Origin: Sutcliffiella tianshenii
GTDB taxonomy: Bacteria; Bacillota; Bacilli; Bacillales; Bacillaceae_I
DNA: 64,000 bases
Assembly (NCBI RefSeq): GCF_016908565.1
Contig: NZ_JAFBED010000003.1
Span: 1 to 64,000 of the forward strand
Direction of reading: 5' to 3'
Shown here: one piece after another, positions 53,679 to 62,000 of the stretch
How positions within the stretch are numbered: the first letter of the stretch is position 1
How the letters are laid out: every line of letters starts with the position of its first letter
Position numbers and translations under genes: made by a program
Notes under the pieces: generated by a model
The model's database searches: none
Told to the model about the DNA's origin: nothing
What the model saw: the letters and a program-made list of their open reading frames with translations, nothing else

Positions 53679-53726
53679 TTACAAATAGGCCCAGACTTGT
53701 CCATTTCAAGTCCGGGCCGTTTTTCC

Positions 53727-54605
53727 CTAGTGGATATTCCGCTTCTTGAACTGACCACCCTTTACATCGTTGACATTTGCAATGGCAAGAAAGGCATTTT
53801 CGTCAATTCCGTCTACAATACTTTTCAATTTAGCTTCCTCGAGCCTTGTGATAATAGAAAAAATCACTCTCCGGTCTTCCTGGGAATAGGCACCTTGACC
53901 ATCGAGAAACGTGACGGCCCGTCCAAGTCGATCCATGATTGCCTGTGCAATTTCTTCATATTCATCACTGATGATAAGTACAGATTTGGTTTCACTCATA
54001 CCCTGCACCACCACATCGATTGTTTTGGAAGCTATGTAATAGGTGATAAGCGAGTACATCGCCGAAGTCCAACCGAAGACAAACCCTGCGCTTGATAGTA
54101 TGAACAGGTTGATGAACATCACAATGTTCCCTACTGAAAATGGCGTTTTGGAGCTGATCAGGATAGAAAGGATCTCTGTTCCATCCAAGCTTCCCGAGTT
54201 GCGCAGCACGATTCCTACGCCAATACCGATAATGATTCCACCGAAGACAGCCGCCAGGAGCGGATCTGTTGTTGCCGGGGTGGAATGGTGAAACACTACA
54301 GTGAAAATGGACGCCGCAACTATTCCATAAGCACTTTGAAAAGCAAATGTCTTTCCTATCTGCTTGTACCCTAAGAAAATAAAAGGAAGATTCAATAATA
54401 CCAGGAATATGGCAAGCTTAATATTTGTGATTTCCGAGAGCATGATGGAAACCCCAACGATTCCCCCGTCCACCATCTGATTTGGGATCAGGAATTTTTC
54501 AATGGCTACTGCCAACAGCAAAGCCCCAAGCGTAATAAGAACATAATTCTTCACAATCTTTGCAGCTTGCTTCCACTTTGATTTCTTTTGTTGAGTATGA
54601 GGCAA
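53727..54605 (-). CDS. YitT family membrane protein (DUF161/DUF2179)
   Basis: Protein of 292 residues: five to six membrane helices (about 20-195) of YitT_membrane type, followed by a cytosolic DUF2179 domain (~205-285, KSVLIISDEYEEIAQAIMDRLGR). No known function. The frame extends upstream through a REPIN-like palindrome, but the TTG at 54605, ten bases after AAAGGTG, gives a normal family length, and the palindrome is then non-coding. Confidence 0.88.
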   Translation of the reverse strand: MPHTQQKKSKWKQAAKIVKNYVLITLGALLLAVAIEKFLIPNQMVDGGIVGVSIMLSEITNIKLAIFLVLLNLPFIFLGYKQIGKTFAFQSAYGIVAASIFTVVFHHSTPATTDPLLAAVFGGIIIGIGVGIVLRNSGSLDGTEILSILISSKTPFSVGNIVMFINLFILSSAGFVFGWTSAMYSLITYYIASKTIDVVVQGMSETKSVLIISDEYEEIAQAIMDRLGRAVTFLDGQGAYSQEDRRVIFSIITRLEEAKLKSIVDGIDENAFLAIANVNDVKGGQFKKRNIH

Positions 54606-54633
54606 AGCTATTTCACACCTTTCGATCTTGATT

Positions 54634-54681
54634 AAGGGGCTTGACCCCCACCGCTTTAAAGCAGTGGGGGTCAGGCCCCTA
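54634..54681. repeat. REPIN-like palindrome, copy 5
   Basis: AGGGGCTTGACCCCCACCGC-TTTAAA-GCAGTGGGGGTCAGGCCCCT; two arm mismatches. Sits between the amidase stop and the yitT-like start on the same strand. Confidence 0.85.
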
Positions 54682-54696
54682 ATAAACACTGCCATA

Positions 54697-56190
54697 TTAA
54701 ATCATACACTTTTTAGGTACACTTTCCCATAAATCCGATTTCTCGAGGAAGCTCGCCATTTGCAGCAGAAGGTCTTCCCTTCCCCGTGCTGCCATGAATT
54801 GCACACCTACAGGCAGGCCATCTTCTGTGACATGAAGCGGCACTGACATTGCGGGCTGACCGGTAAGATTCGCCAATTGAGTAAAGGGCACCCTTTTAAA
54901 GGCATCTTCCACCATCTGATCGACAAGCCCCATTTTCTTCAGGAAGCCTGCCTTGCCCATTTTCCCTGTTATTTGAAGGGCCAGCTTCTCCACTCTCTTT
55001 AGTTCATGCTCCCCAATTCTGGCAGGAGTAAACGCAGTGGTGGGCGTTATATAGAAATCATAGTCTTCATGGAAGGACTCCATTGCATATGCGGCAATAT
55101 CCCATTCCCTCATACTCAATACGAATTCCTGTGCTGTGATTTCCTTGCCCATCAACCCCATCAGCCACGTCTGGGGCTCCATATCACGATAGGAGGCTTT
55201 CCTTCCCAACACTTCCTCCATTCTTGCAATACTGGCACTTATTTCGGCAAAATACGTGGTCAGAAAGCCTTTGGCAACTTTCTTTCCGTCCACCGGCGCA
55301 TCCACATCTTCCACATGAAAACCGGATGATTCCAGAAAGTGCACGGTTTTCATCACCGCTTCTATACACGCTGCATTCACTTCCGTACCGATTGGTGATT
55401 TGATGGAAAATGCAATCTTCCTTTTTTTATCAAGGGGCCTTTCCATGGTTTGCAGATAGCTTTCATCAAACGGAAGCACAGTAAATGCCGCACCCTTTTC
55501 AAAACCATTCAGTTCATCCAGTACGGCCGCACTGTCACGAACAGTCCTGGTCAGCACATGCTCCACAGCTGCTCCGTGCAAGAATCTTCCGTTTTGCGGG
55601 CCGACAGGGGTTCTGCCTCTTGTAGGCTTCAGCCCGAACAATCCACAGTACGCTGCAGGGATGCGAATGGAGCCTCCTCCATCATTGGCTCCCGCTATCG
55701 GGACCATTCCGGAAGCCACTGCAGCACCAGAACCTCCGCTAGATCCCCCGGGTGTATGATCACGATTCCATGGGTTGCGGGTAGGCCCGTATTCAACCGG
55801 TTCAGTATATGCAAGGATGGCAAGCTCCGGAACATTGGTTTGTCCCAGAAAAAGAAAGCCGCTTTTTCTTAATCTGGTAACATATTCGGAATCTGAAGTG
55901 GATCTATAGGTACGGAGTGCTCGGGAACCGCCTGAGATAGGTTCTCCTTTTAGTTCCTGCGAGAAGTCTTTCAGAAGCATGGGCACACCTGCAAAAGGAC
56001 CTTCTATATTATCTTTTGCGGAAGTTTTTGCCCGATCATATATCGTGTGGATAACTGCGTTGAGAGACGGGTTGCACTTATCGATTTGCGAGATAGCCAG
56101 ATTGACAAGTTCTTCGGGGGACACTTTTTTTGCTTTTACAAGTTCGGCAAGGCCTAAGCCATCATAGCTTACATATTCCTCTACCTTCAT
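54697..56190 (-). CDS. Amidase (amidase-signature family)
   Basis: Protein of 497 residues of the amidase-signature family: catalytic K74 (PMLLKDFS), cis-Ser at S150-S151 (GGSSGGS) and nucleophile S174 (GGGSIRIPA). Hydrolyses an amide; substrate unknown. No GatC or GatB partners nearby, so it is not GatA. ATG 56190 follows GGGAGGTGAG; the upstream GTG is inside the SD. Divergent from the transporter at 56438. Confidence 0.92.
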   Translation of the reverse strand: MKVEEYVSYDGLGLAELVKAKKVSPEELVNLAISQIDKCNPSLNAVIHTIYDRAKTSAKDNIEGPFAGVPMLLKDFSQELKGEPISGGSRALRTYRSTSDSEYVTRLRKSGFLFLGQTNVPELAILAYTEPVEYGPTRNPWNRDHTPGGSSGGSGAAVASGMVPIAGANDGGGSIRIPAAYCGLFGLKPTRGRTPVGPQNGRFLHGAAVEHVLTRTVRDSAAVLDELNGFEKGAAFTVLPFDESYLQTMERPLDKKRKIAFSIKSPIGTEVNAACIEAVMKTVHFLESSGFHVEDVDAPVDGKKVAKGFLTTYFAEISASIARMEEVLGRKASYRDMEPQTWLMGLMGKEITAQEFVLSMREWDIAAYAMESFHEDYDFYITPTTAFTPARIGEHELKRVEKLALQITGKMGKAGFLKKMGLVDQMVEDAFKRVPFTQLANLTGQPAMSVPLHVTEDGLPVGVQFMAARGREDLLLQMASFLEKSDLWESVPKKCMI

Positions 56191-56437
56191 GTATCTCACC
56201 TCCCTTACATAATATTCTGTAGGGGAAAGACCTAACCCTTCTTTTTACTAAAACGAGTTCAAGTATGACATTTTCACTCGGAATTCTAAAGTTTACGAGG
56301 ACAAGCCCCTGTATGATAGATTTTTTCCTCATTCATTAAAACCATCAACACCAGTGCCCATCCCAAAGCATACCCTACTATACCAAGATCCCTGTTTTCA
56401 GCCTTGGAAATCATAATAAAGGAAGGGGTATGCATAG

Positions 56438-57868
56438 ATGGATTTAACTGCTGCACATTGGATGTATCTCGCAGGCACCGTCATTATCATACTCACGATG
56501 CTCTTTAGGCAAAATGTTGTAGTCCCGGCTATCCTTGTCACATTTTTGGTAGGTTGGATTTTTAGCGGTTCTTTCACATTCGGACTTCAGACTATATTTA
56601 ATGCAAGTTTGATAGCGGCAGGAGAACTGTTCAACATCTTCCTCATCATCACCATCATGACCGCCCTGCTTCATTCATTAAAATCCCTTGGAACAGATGA
56701 AATGATGATCACACCATTTCAGCGTGTTATGAAAAATGGACATATATCGTTCTGGGTGATTGTTTTCGTCACCTATTCCATCTCCCTGTTTTTCTGGCCG
56801 ACACCAGCAGTGCCACTTGTTGGTGCCTTGCTGATTCCGGTCGCGGTACGTGCCGGACTTCCTCCAATCGGGGCGGCAGTGGCAATTTCACTGGCCGGCC
56901 AGGGTATGGCACTTTCTTCGGACTATATCATTCAGATTGCTCCATCCTTAACCGCTACAGCAGCGGGGGTCGACCTTGCAAGCGTTGCAGACAAAGCTTT
57001 TATACTATCACTCATAACAGGCTTGACCGCCATCGTCCTCGCCTATCTGGCATTGCGGAAGTTGATAGCTCGTCCTTCCAATGACCTTCTTATTAAATGG
57101 AACAGCATTGCAAGCACGGCAGAAGGAGCAGGGGATGATTCCGAAGCCTCCCAGGTAACCAGAAGCAAGTACAGCACCATTTTTGCCATCCTTGTTCCTG
57201 GAACCTTCCTAACCATCATCATCTATATGATCCTTGCGAAATTCTCCGATGTCCTGCCATCATTGGAAGGCGGCGCAGGGGCTGCACTGATCGGGGGAGC
57301 ATCCGTCATCCTTCTGATCGGGGCGACTTTCTTCAAACAGGCGAGAACCTCCCTTACAAACGTGAGCGACCATCTCGTCAAAGGCTTTGTCTTCGCATTT
57401 AAAGCGATGGGGCCGGTCATCCCGATTGCAGGCTTTTTCTTCATCGGCAGCGGGGAATTGGCAGGAAGAATATTTGGAACACCGGCAGAAGAAACACCTT
57501 CTTTCTTGTTCGACCTGATTCTTGCAGGCCAATCCTATATTCCTGAGAATGCGTTTATCGCAGGCTTTGGCATTCTTTTAGTCGGAATGATTACCGGATT
57601 GGATGGCTCCGGGTTCTCTGGCCTTCCATTGGTCGGCGCACTATCCGGTGCCCTTGGTGATAGTGTCGGCGTCGATCCTGCCACTCTTGCTGCCATTGGT
57701 CAAATGGGTGCTATCTGGGTCGGGGGCGGAACGCTGATTGCATGGTCTTCCCTCGTTGCGGTTGCAGGCTTTGCGAAAGTACCGGTGATGGAGCTAGTAA
57801 GGCGCAGTTTCATACCGGTTATTGCGGGGTTGATCGTCGCTACTGTTTTGGGGTTGTGGATGTTTTAG
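56438..57868 (+). CDS. GntP/YhfA-like permease
   Basis: Membrane protein of 476 residues with about twelve membrane segments. It resembles the YhfA/DcuC/GntP-like carboxylate transporter clan: N-terminal LAGTVIIILTMLFRQNVVVPA and a central SLFFWPTPAVPLVGALLIPV. Substrate unknown. ATG 56438 follows AAGGAAGGGG-type SD at some distance. A strong terminator follows. Confidence 0.78.
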   Translation: MDLTAAHWMYLAGTVIIILTMLFRQNVVVPAILVTFLVGWIFSGSFTFGLQTIFNASLIAAGELFNIFLIITIMTALLHSLKSLGTDEMMITPFQRVMKNGHISFWVIVFVTYSISLFFWPTPAVPLVGALLIPVAVRAGLPPIGAAVAISLAGQGMALSSDYIIQIAPSLTATAAGVDLASVADKAFILSLITGLTAIVLAYLALRKLIARPSNDLLIKWNSIASTAEGAGDDSEASQVTRSKYSTIFAILVPGTFLTIIIYMILAKFSDVLPSLEGGAGAALIGGASVILLIGATFFKQARTSLTNVSDHLVKGFVFAFKAMGPVIPIAGFFFIGSGELAGRIFGTPAEETPSFLFDLILAGQSYIPENAFIAGFGILLVGMITGLDGSGFSGLPLVGALSGALGDSVGVDPATLAAIGQMGAIWVGGGTLIAWSSLVAVAGFAKVPVMELVRRSFIPVIAGLIVATVLGLWMF

Positions 57869-57887
57869 ATAAACAGGAAAATGAATT

Positions 57888-57940
57888 ATTTAAAAAAGGC
57901 AACCAACAGAAAGTGTTAAACTGTTGGTTGCCTTTTCCTA
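57888..57940. terminator. Terminator of the GntP-like gene (bidirectional)
   Basis: AAAAAAGGCAACCAACAG pairs with CTGTTGGTTGCCTTTT around AAAGTGTTAAA. Confidence 0.9.
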
Positions 57941-57973
57941 TACTTGAACACAAAATTCCTATCCTACTGTGCA

Positions 57974-58681
57974 TTAACAGCTTTGGACAAAATTACTGAA
58001 AATGTTTTTTGCAATACCATCCCCATCGACAGCCAAGGGCTCAGGATGCCATTGAACACCCAACACAAACCGATGCCTCACACTTTCGATGGCCTCGATG
58101 ATACCATCCGAAGAGCGGGCGGAGACGATAAAAGGGTCCGGTACATTTCGAACGGCCTGGTGATGATAGGAATTCACTTTAAATTTTGTTTGCCCTGCAA
58201 TTTCTGCCAGCAGGCTATTTTCGTTGGCAATTACATAGTGAGACAAATGAGACCGTGCTGCTTTTTGGGAATGTTGGAGTAAAGATTCATCTTTTTGACT
58301 ATAAATATCCTGATACATGTCTCCCCCAATGGCAATATTGAGGATTTGAATACCACGGCAAATAGCAAGGATCGGCTTATTGGAAGCGAGCATTTTTTCT
58401 ATTATCGCCATTTCAAAAATATCTCTCCCAGGTGAGACGGTTCCTAAATGAGGATGCGGCTCTTCACCGAATAGCATGGGATCAATGTCTCCTCCACCAG
58501 ACAAGACTAGACCATCCAACTTATCTGCAAGCTTCGCCGTATCAGAATCTACTCCCCCTATAGGTAAAATAACCGGTATCCCCCCAGCCTGGATGACGGC
58601 TTGGATATAATCATTCGATAGGCTGTGCCGATAATCAAGCTCTACATGAGAGGTGATACCGATGATTGGTTTATTCTCCAC
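57974..58681 (-). CDS. Class C26 gamma-glutamyl hydrolase (PuuD-like)
   Basis: Protein of 235 residues of the glutamine amidotransferase-like fold: nucleophile C108 (ICRGIQILN) with H212 and E214 (VQWHPEP) completing the triad, and the SGGGDIDP loop (~61-68). Relatives cleave gamma-glutamyl-GABA or gamma-glutamyl-putrescine. No polyamine genes adjacent, so the substrate is uncertain. The start is ATG 58681 with GGAGAGG. Confidence 0.92.
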   Translation of the reverse strand: MENKPIIGITSHVELDYRHSLSNDYIQAVIQAGGIPVILPIGGVDSDTAKLADKLDGLVLSGGGDIDPMLFGEEPHPHLGTVSPGRDIFEMAIIEKMLASNKPILAICRGIQILNIAIGGDMYQDIYSQKDESLLQHSQKAARSHLSHYVIANENSLLAEIAGQTKFKVNSYHHQAVRNVPDPFIVSARSSDGIIEAIESVRHRFVLGVQWHPEPLAVDGDGIAKNIFSNFVQSC

Positions 58682-58739
58682 AATTGACCCTCTCCTCCCG
58701 TTTTAATAAATCTTATTCATGAACGGAAGGTATACTACC

Positions 58740-59702
58740 TTACTTTAAATCTATTATTTTCTTCATCACATGAAACTTCCTTGTAATCTCAAATCCATTC
58801 TTCTTATATAGATGCCCGGCTGTAGTCTGCTCGCCCGTCCAAAGGAACCAGGCTGTGTGCAGACTTTCCGCTCGCATGCTTTGAAGGCAGTCGGATAAAA
58901 GGATTTTCCCGAGCCCTTTTCCCTGCTGATCCGGATCGACGCCAAACGGGCCAAAGCGGTCTGGCACCCCTTCATAGCCACCATACATACAGAACCCGAC
59001 TAACTGCTCGTTATCCCGGGCAACGAGAATCCTTTCTAATGGGAGGCCTTGCAGGATCCCCTCACGGATCGCCCGTCCCCAATCTGGATTGAACTTTTCA
59101 TTGGCAAATTGAATCACTTCATAAAGGTCTTTATCCTCTGCCTTTGAAAAAGTATATCCCTCTTCCTGCCTGTTTCGCTTCAATGCTTTTACAGCTTCGG
59201 AAATCTCGTACCCTAGCAAGCTTTTATCCATCGCAACTGGGGAATAGAGTCTGGTAAATCCTTGGCTCTCAAGAAAAGAGAATGCTTCCGGATACGCCTC
59301 CGCATCGATCCCAGGTAAAATGTAGTTCGGAGCATAGGAGGAAAAGAAAATATTGGAGCGGCCTTCATTTATTAGAAAAGCAACCGCATCTTCCAATAAT
59401 CTCCTCCCGACACCCTTTCGCCGCATATCGGAATCGACAAAAAAGAATGGGATCCAGCCATTGTCAGGCTCTAGGTCGGTTTCATACATTGGCAGCCTTC
59501 TTCTTACTGCATACACACAGCCGACAAACTTATCCCCTTCAAAAGCCAAACGAAGGCCGCGCGGATCAAAGTTTGCATCCAGCAGCACCAGATTGCGAAA
59601 TCTTTTGGATGTAATCGGATCCCTTCCAAGACTTTGGTTCCAGAGCTCCACGATTTGTTTTTCATCCCCCGATCGATAATAACGGTAAGTTGTCATATTC
59701 AT
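58740..59702 (-). CDS. Tandem GNAT domain acetyltransferase
   Basis: Protein of 320 residues with two GNAT halves: the N-terminal one carries MRRKGVGRRLLEDAV (about 108-122) and the C-terminal one QQGKGLGKILLSDCL (about 262-276), each the acetyl-CoA pyrophosphate-binding motif. Target unknown. AGGAGG precedes ATG 59702. It follows the PIG-L deacetylase gene by nine bases, hence one operon. Confidence 0.9.
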   Translation of the reverse strand: MNMTTYRYYRSGDEKQIVELWNQSLGRDPITSKRFRNLVLLDANFDPRGLRLAFEGDKFVGCVYAVRRRLPMYETDLEPDNGWIPFFFVDSDMRRKGVGRRLLEDAVAFLINEGRSNIFFSSYAPNYILPGIDAEAYPEAFSFLESQGFTRLYSPVAMDKSLLGYEISEAVKALKRNRQEEGYTFSKAEDKDLYEVIQFANEKFNPDWGRAIREGILQGLPLERILVARDNEQLVGFCMYGGYEGVPDRFGPFGVDPDQQGKGLGKILLSDCLQSMRAESLHTAWFLWTGEQTTAGHLYKKNGFEITRKFHVMKKIIDLK

Positions 59703-59711
59703 TTCGCCTCC

Positions 59712-60413
59712 TTATAGATCGAACCCTGGAATGGCAGGGCCTTTTCTTACGTTTAATCCTGTAGGATATTTGAGTGTCTGTGCATACTTTGTCCGGTTCA
59801 CACAGCCACGCACCGTACCAAGTGCCTGGTAGTAATCATAGTAGCGGAACGACTTTGAATTCATCACGAACCAATACTGGGAAAGCGCTTCTAGATATGT
59901 ATCAAACTCCACCGAAACATCAACAAAAATGTCCGGCACATATTCCTCCATGTCCTCCCAGTTTTCACTGTGAAAATAGTTGTAAAAATGTGCAGGTAAT
60001 CCCTCGAGGACGAAACCCGGAAGCCCTGCCTTCAACTGGGCAGCCTGTACAATTTGCGCACACAGGGCGTGATCTGGATGAATGCTTTTCTCCCAGTGGG
60101 TAATCACCGTTTTGGGCTTCAGCTCCCGCATAAGCGTCGCGACACGTGTCACAATTTCATCATTGAAGGTAAGCTCTGCATCCTTGTAATCCAGCGTGAT
60201 CGTATCCACTCCAAGAAGAGCGGCCGCTTTCTCGGACTCCCTGATTTTTTGCTCCCTATAATCCTCGATTGAAATACCAGCTGGATTCCCCTTTTCCCCT
60301 GCAGTCAAGTGTACAAATGTAACCCTATGACCTGCTTTTGCATACTTGTACGCAATCGCACCCGCCTGGATTTCAGCGTCCCCGCAATGAGCACCCAGAA
60401 CAACTAGATTCAT
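59712..60413 (-). CDS. PIG-L family deacetylase with altered catalytic motif
   Basis: Protein of 233 residues. PIG-L (LmbE) zinc deacetylases use AHPDD: here the stretch is AHCGDAE, so the zinc ligands H9 and D12 are kept, but the aspartate that serves as general base is G11. The second zinc histidine is in IHPDH (H112 or H115). Such HxGD variants make a separate subgroup; activity and substrate (bacillithiol precursor or other GlcNAc derivatives) are uncertain. ATG 60413 (SD AAGGAG) is used. Operon with the tandem GNAT. Confidence 0.85.
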   Translation of the reverse strand: MNLVVLGAHCGDAEIQAGAIAYKYAKAGHRVTFVHLTAGEKGNPAGISIEDYREQKIRESEKAAALLGVDTITLDYKDAELTFNDEIVTRVATLMRELKPKTVITHWEKSIHPDHALCAQIVQAAQLKAGLPGFVLEGLPAHFYNYFHSENWEDMEEYVPDIFVDVSVEFDTYLEALSQYWFVMNSKSFRYYDYYQALGTVRGCVNRTKYAQTLKYPTGLNVRKGPAIPGFDL

Positions 60414-60486
60414 ATCAAGCACTCTCCTTTTCTTTCGCTTTACTAAATAATTCTTTATATATAGTGAAATTCCTTTAAATAAATGT

Positions 60487-60536
60487 AAAGGTGCCTGACC
60501 CCCAGCGCTTTAAAGCGCTGGGGGTCAGGCACCTTT
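60487..60536. repeat. REPIN-like palindrome, copy 6 (perfect 50 bp)
   Basis: AAAGGTGCCTGACCCCCAG + CGCTTTAAAGCG + mirror arm: the 50 bases are a perfect palindrome. Between the APC transporter stop and the PIG-L start on the same strand, so it may also end the APC transcript. Confidence 0.95.
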
Positions 60537-60542
60537 CTTTTT

Positions 60543-61850
60543 TTACTTACTATCATCCATTTTACGTAGAAATAATCTCTCACCTGCAAAAATCAATATC
60601 ATAAAAATAATTGATAAAACAACTATTAAAGGGTCTGTGGAAATTTTAACCGAAATAAAGGCACCCAGTACCACCACATCAAGAATTAGTGCACTTAATA
60701 CAATAGCAGGATTCGGTCCAACTTTTTCACGAAGATGCTTGAATACTCCCCAGTGGATGATGATATCCATTACCAGGTAAAGAATTGCGCCCATGGAGGC
60801 AATACGGCTTAAATCAAATAAGATGGTTAACAGCATCGCTAAAACAATGGTATAAACAAGAGTGTGTTTTTGAATACTTCCCGGCATTCCAAAATGTTTA
60901 TGAGGAATCAATTTCATATCCGTCAACATAGCCAGCATCCGTGAAACGGCAAATACACTGGCTATGATGCCTGAAATAGTGGCAATGATGGCGATTGCAA
61001 CAGTAAACCAGAGACCATATTCACCTAACACTGGCTTTGCTGCTTCAGCTAAAGCATAATCTTTCGCCTCAATAATCTCATTTAATGAAAGGTTGCTTGA
61101 GACTGCCCAAGCTAGTAGTACATAAATGATTGCACTGATAGAAATAGAAATCATAATGGCTCTGCCGATATTTTTCTTAGGTTTGGTAATTTCGGATCCG
61201 CTATTTGTTATGGTGGTAAACCCCTTAAAGGAAAGAATCGTCAAGGCCATCGCAGCTATTGCGCTAACTAGAGTCTGATCGACATAACTATTGCCGCCTC
61301 CACCAGCAGCTCCTTCAATCGAAAAGCCTGCAATCCATAACCCGACAATCGCAAAAATAGCTAATCCTGCGATTTTTAATAGGGAAACAATCGAGGTAAA
61401 AGATTGGATAAATCTATTTCCAGTAATATTCACTATAAATGCGAATGTAAGAAGCCCTACTCCAAGAATAGGTACAAGAAAGCTTGTTTCATTTACGTCA
61501 AAAATTTGCAATGTATATGTTCCAAATGTCCTGGCAACCAAACTTTGATTTATGACCATGGAAATCGCCATGAGTAATGCAGCTGAAGCTGTTATAGTTC
61601 CTTTACCATAAGCCTTAACCAAAAACATTCCAATCCCTCCGGCTGAAGGGTATTCGCTGCTCATTTTTATGTAAGAATATGCGCTAAATGCGGTAACGAT
61701 TGCTCCTCCAATAAAAATAAGGGGGAACCAAGACCCTGCCATTTCTGCTACCTGTCCTAGCAGGGCAAAAATCCCAGCGCTGATCATCACGCCTGTGCCT
61801 AATCCAACTGCTCCTTTCAGTGAAATACTATCTTTCTTATAATCTGACAT
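60543..61850 (-). CDS. APC superfamily amino acid permease
   Basis: Membrane protein of 435 residues with about twelve helices. The N-terminal GVGTGVMISAGIF-like stretch (GLGTGVMISAGIFALLG, ~15-31) is the unwound TM1 substrate site, and the TM6 region SFKGFTTITNSGSEIT supports an amino acid transporter. Specificity unknown. ATG 61850 with GGAGGTG. Confidence 0.9.
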   Translation of the reverse strand: MSDYKKDSISLKGAVGLGTGVMISAGIFALLGQVAEMAGSWFPLIFIGGAIVTAFSAYSYIKMSSEYPSAGGIGMFLVKAYGKGTITASAALLMAISMVINQSLVARTFGTYTLQIFDVNETSFLVPILGVGLLTFAFIVNITGNRFIQSFTSIVSLLKIAGLAIFAIVGLWIAGFSIEGAAGGGGNSYVDQTLVSAIAAMALTILSFKGFTTITNSGSEITKPKKNIGRAIMISISISAIIYVLLAWAVSSNLSLNEIIEAKDYALAEAAKPVLGEYGLWFTVAIAIIATISGIIASVFAVSRMLAMLTDMKLIPHKHFGMPGSIQKHTLVYTIVLAMLLTILFDLSRIASMGAILYLVMDIIIHWGVFKHLREKVGPNPAIVLSALILDVVVLGAFISVKISTDPLIVVLSIIFMILIFAGERLFLRKMDDSK

Positions 61851-61959
61851 CCTATAAGCACCTCCGCAAAAAGTTGAGTTATTTTAATATATTTTTACCC
61901 TTACCCAAAAACTTTGCAGATATTGTGCACTTTCTATTAAAAGGTGAGTAGATTTAAAT

Positions 61960-62000
61960 AAAAGGGAGAGTGCCAATGGTAAGCACTCTCCCTTTTATCA
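61960..62000. terminator. Terminator of the 5'-nucleotidase family gene
   Basis: AAAAGGGAGAGTGC pairs with GCACTCTCCCTTTT around CAATGGTAA, directly past the stop codon at 62001. Confidence 0.9.

Noticed and set aside
54606-54695. Longer N-terminus of the YitT protein reaching into the palindrome
   Set aside because: Would translate a repeat also present in five other non-coding places; the TTG start with SD fits family length.
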